DNA of 64,000 bases from the NCBI GenBank assembly GCA_949752795.1, contig CATKHW010000562.1:682001-746000 (forward strand). The letters run 5' to 3'. The notes below the pieces were generated by a model that saw nothing but the letters and a program-made list of their open reading frames with translations, did no database searches and was not told where the DNA came from. Numbering within the stretch: the first letter of the stretch is position 1; each line of letters begins with the position of its first letter. Shown here piece after piece: positions 63,815-64,000 of this stretch. A program made the translations under genes and the position numbers. This DNA is from Hyperoodon ampullatus. Its lineage: Eukaryota; Chordata; Mammalia; Artiodactyla; Ziphiidae.

Positions 63815-64000
63815 GATATCACTTATGAAGATCCTGTAAACATGGCTACACTTGAACTGAGTTAGGAAAGAGAACAGTGTCTCACATTTAGAAAACACTC
63901 TTATGCCTGCTTAAGGGGGAAAGAGAGGTGGGGTGATGCATAAAACCAGAGTTTGATATAAGCACAGGTACCATTCCAAAAACCAACTATGGAATAGACA
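63325..64000 (+). mobile_element. L1 3' fragment, units 14-15, cut by window end
   Basis: ORF2 end with a one-base deletion in CTGCTTCAAGG near 63,615; the 3' UTR is present up to the window edge and the tail is not reached. Confidence 0.9.
63815..64000 (+). repeat. Satellite unit 15, first 186 bp
   Basis: L1 3' UTR portion only, cut by the end of the window. The array clearly continues beyond it. Confidence 0.93.

Larger units (their letters stand above)
39479..64000 (+). repeat. L1-derived 1.74 kb satellite array (common cetacean satellite type)
   Basis: Fourteen full tandem units of 1,735-1,740 bp and part of a fifteenth, all in the same orientation. About half of each unit is the 3' end of a LINE-1 element in sense orientation. 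L1 landmarks seen include ATGCAAATC..ACTAC, the codons for PLWR and ILSE.S.TEK..YH.ISL, GGAATAT..CTCAGCCAT, and AAGATATCACTTATG. The common satellite of whales has, as I recall, a unit near 1.75 kb and a proposed L1 origin, which fits. The family name is from memory and needs a library search. I see no intact gene in the block. Confidence 0.9.

Noticed and set aside
39479..64000. GC-rich heavy satellite of baleen whales
   Set aside because: That family, as I recall, has a unit near 0.4 kb and high GC; this unit is 1.74 kb, AT-leaning and L1-derived.

Overview
The window contains no functional gene. It is eukaryotic satellite DNA, and two unrelated tandem-repeat families meet at about position 39,476. 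The right-hand family has a 1,735-1,740 bp unit. Half of each unit is the 3' end of a LINE-1 retrotransposon (end of ORF2, 3' UTR and A-rich tail). That unit length and L1 origin match what I recall of the common cetacean satellite, for which an L1 origin has been proposed in the literature. The best guess is therefore whale heterochromatin, from a lineage with the ~1.74 kb unit rather than the ~1.6 kb unit I recall for delphinids. The species is inferred, not proven.

Left block (1-39,475): about 1,600 copies of a 24/25 bp minisatellite (core ATGGAGCATTGTGATGACA), all in one orientation. Variants are arranged into a higher-order repeat (HOR) of exactly 9,295 bp. Copy 1 is 1-9,295 and copy 2 is 9,296-18,590; they are almost identical. 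Copy 3 (18,591-35,548) is the same repeat enlarged to about 16.96 kb by three nested events: +345 bp near 22.1 kb, +~4.12 kb at 24,772-28,890, and a 3,197 bp tandem duplication at 28,543-34,936. Copy 4 (from 35,549) stays colinear for about 2.45 kb, then becomes a mosaic and stops at the junction. Part of the HOR has an intermediate seven-monomer period of 172-173 bp.

Right block (39,479-64,000): fourteen complete units and the start of a fifteenth. With unit position 1 set at GATATCACTT, each unit holds the L1 3' UTR and A-rich tail (about 1-385), a segment of mostly unrecognised origin (about 390-1,160), a 74 bp inverted repeat with no spacer (about 1,161-1,234; perfect in five units), and the last part of L1 ORF2 (about 1,249 to the end), which runs into the next unit. 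A CENP-B-box-like motif lies about 45 bp before the inverted repeat. Units nearest the junction are the most diverged. Units 8 and 9 are a near-identical pair, and units 10-11 and 12-13 form a two-unit HOR of about 3,479 bp.

The many open frames on the minus strand of the left block are a by-product of the monomer, whose reverse complement has no stop codon in any frame. The small open frames on the right are L1 remnants or frames read through the inverted repeat. The main points of interest are the two-satellite boundary, the apparently unnamed 9.3 kb minisatellite HOR, and the spacerless inverted repeat inside an L1-derived satellite.
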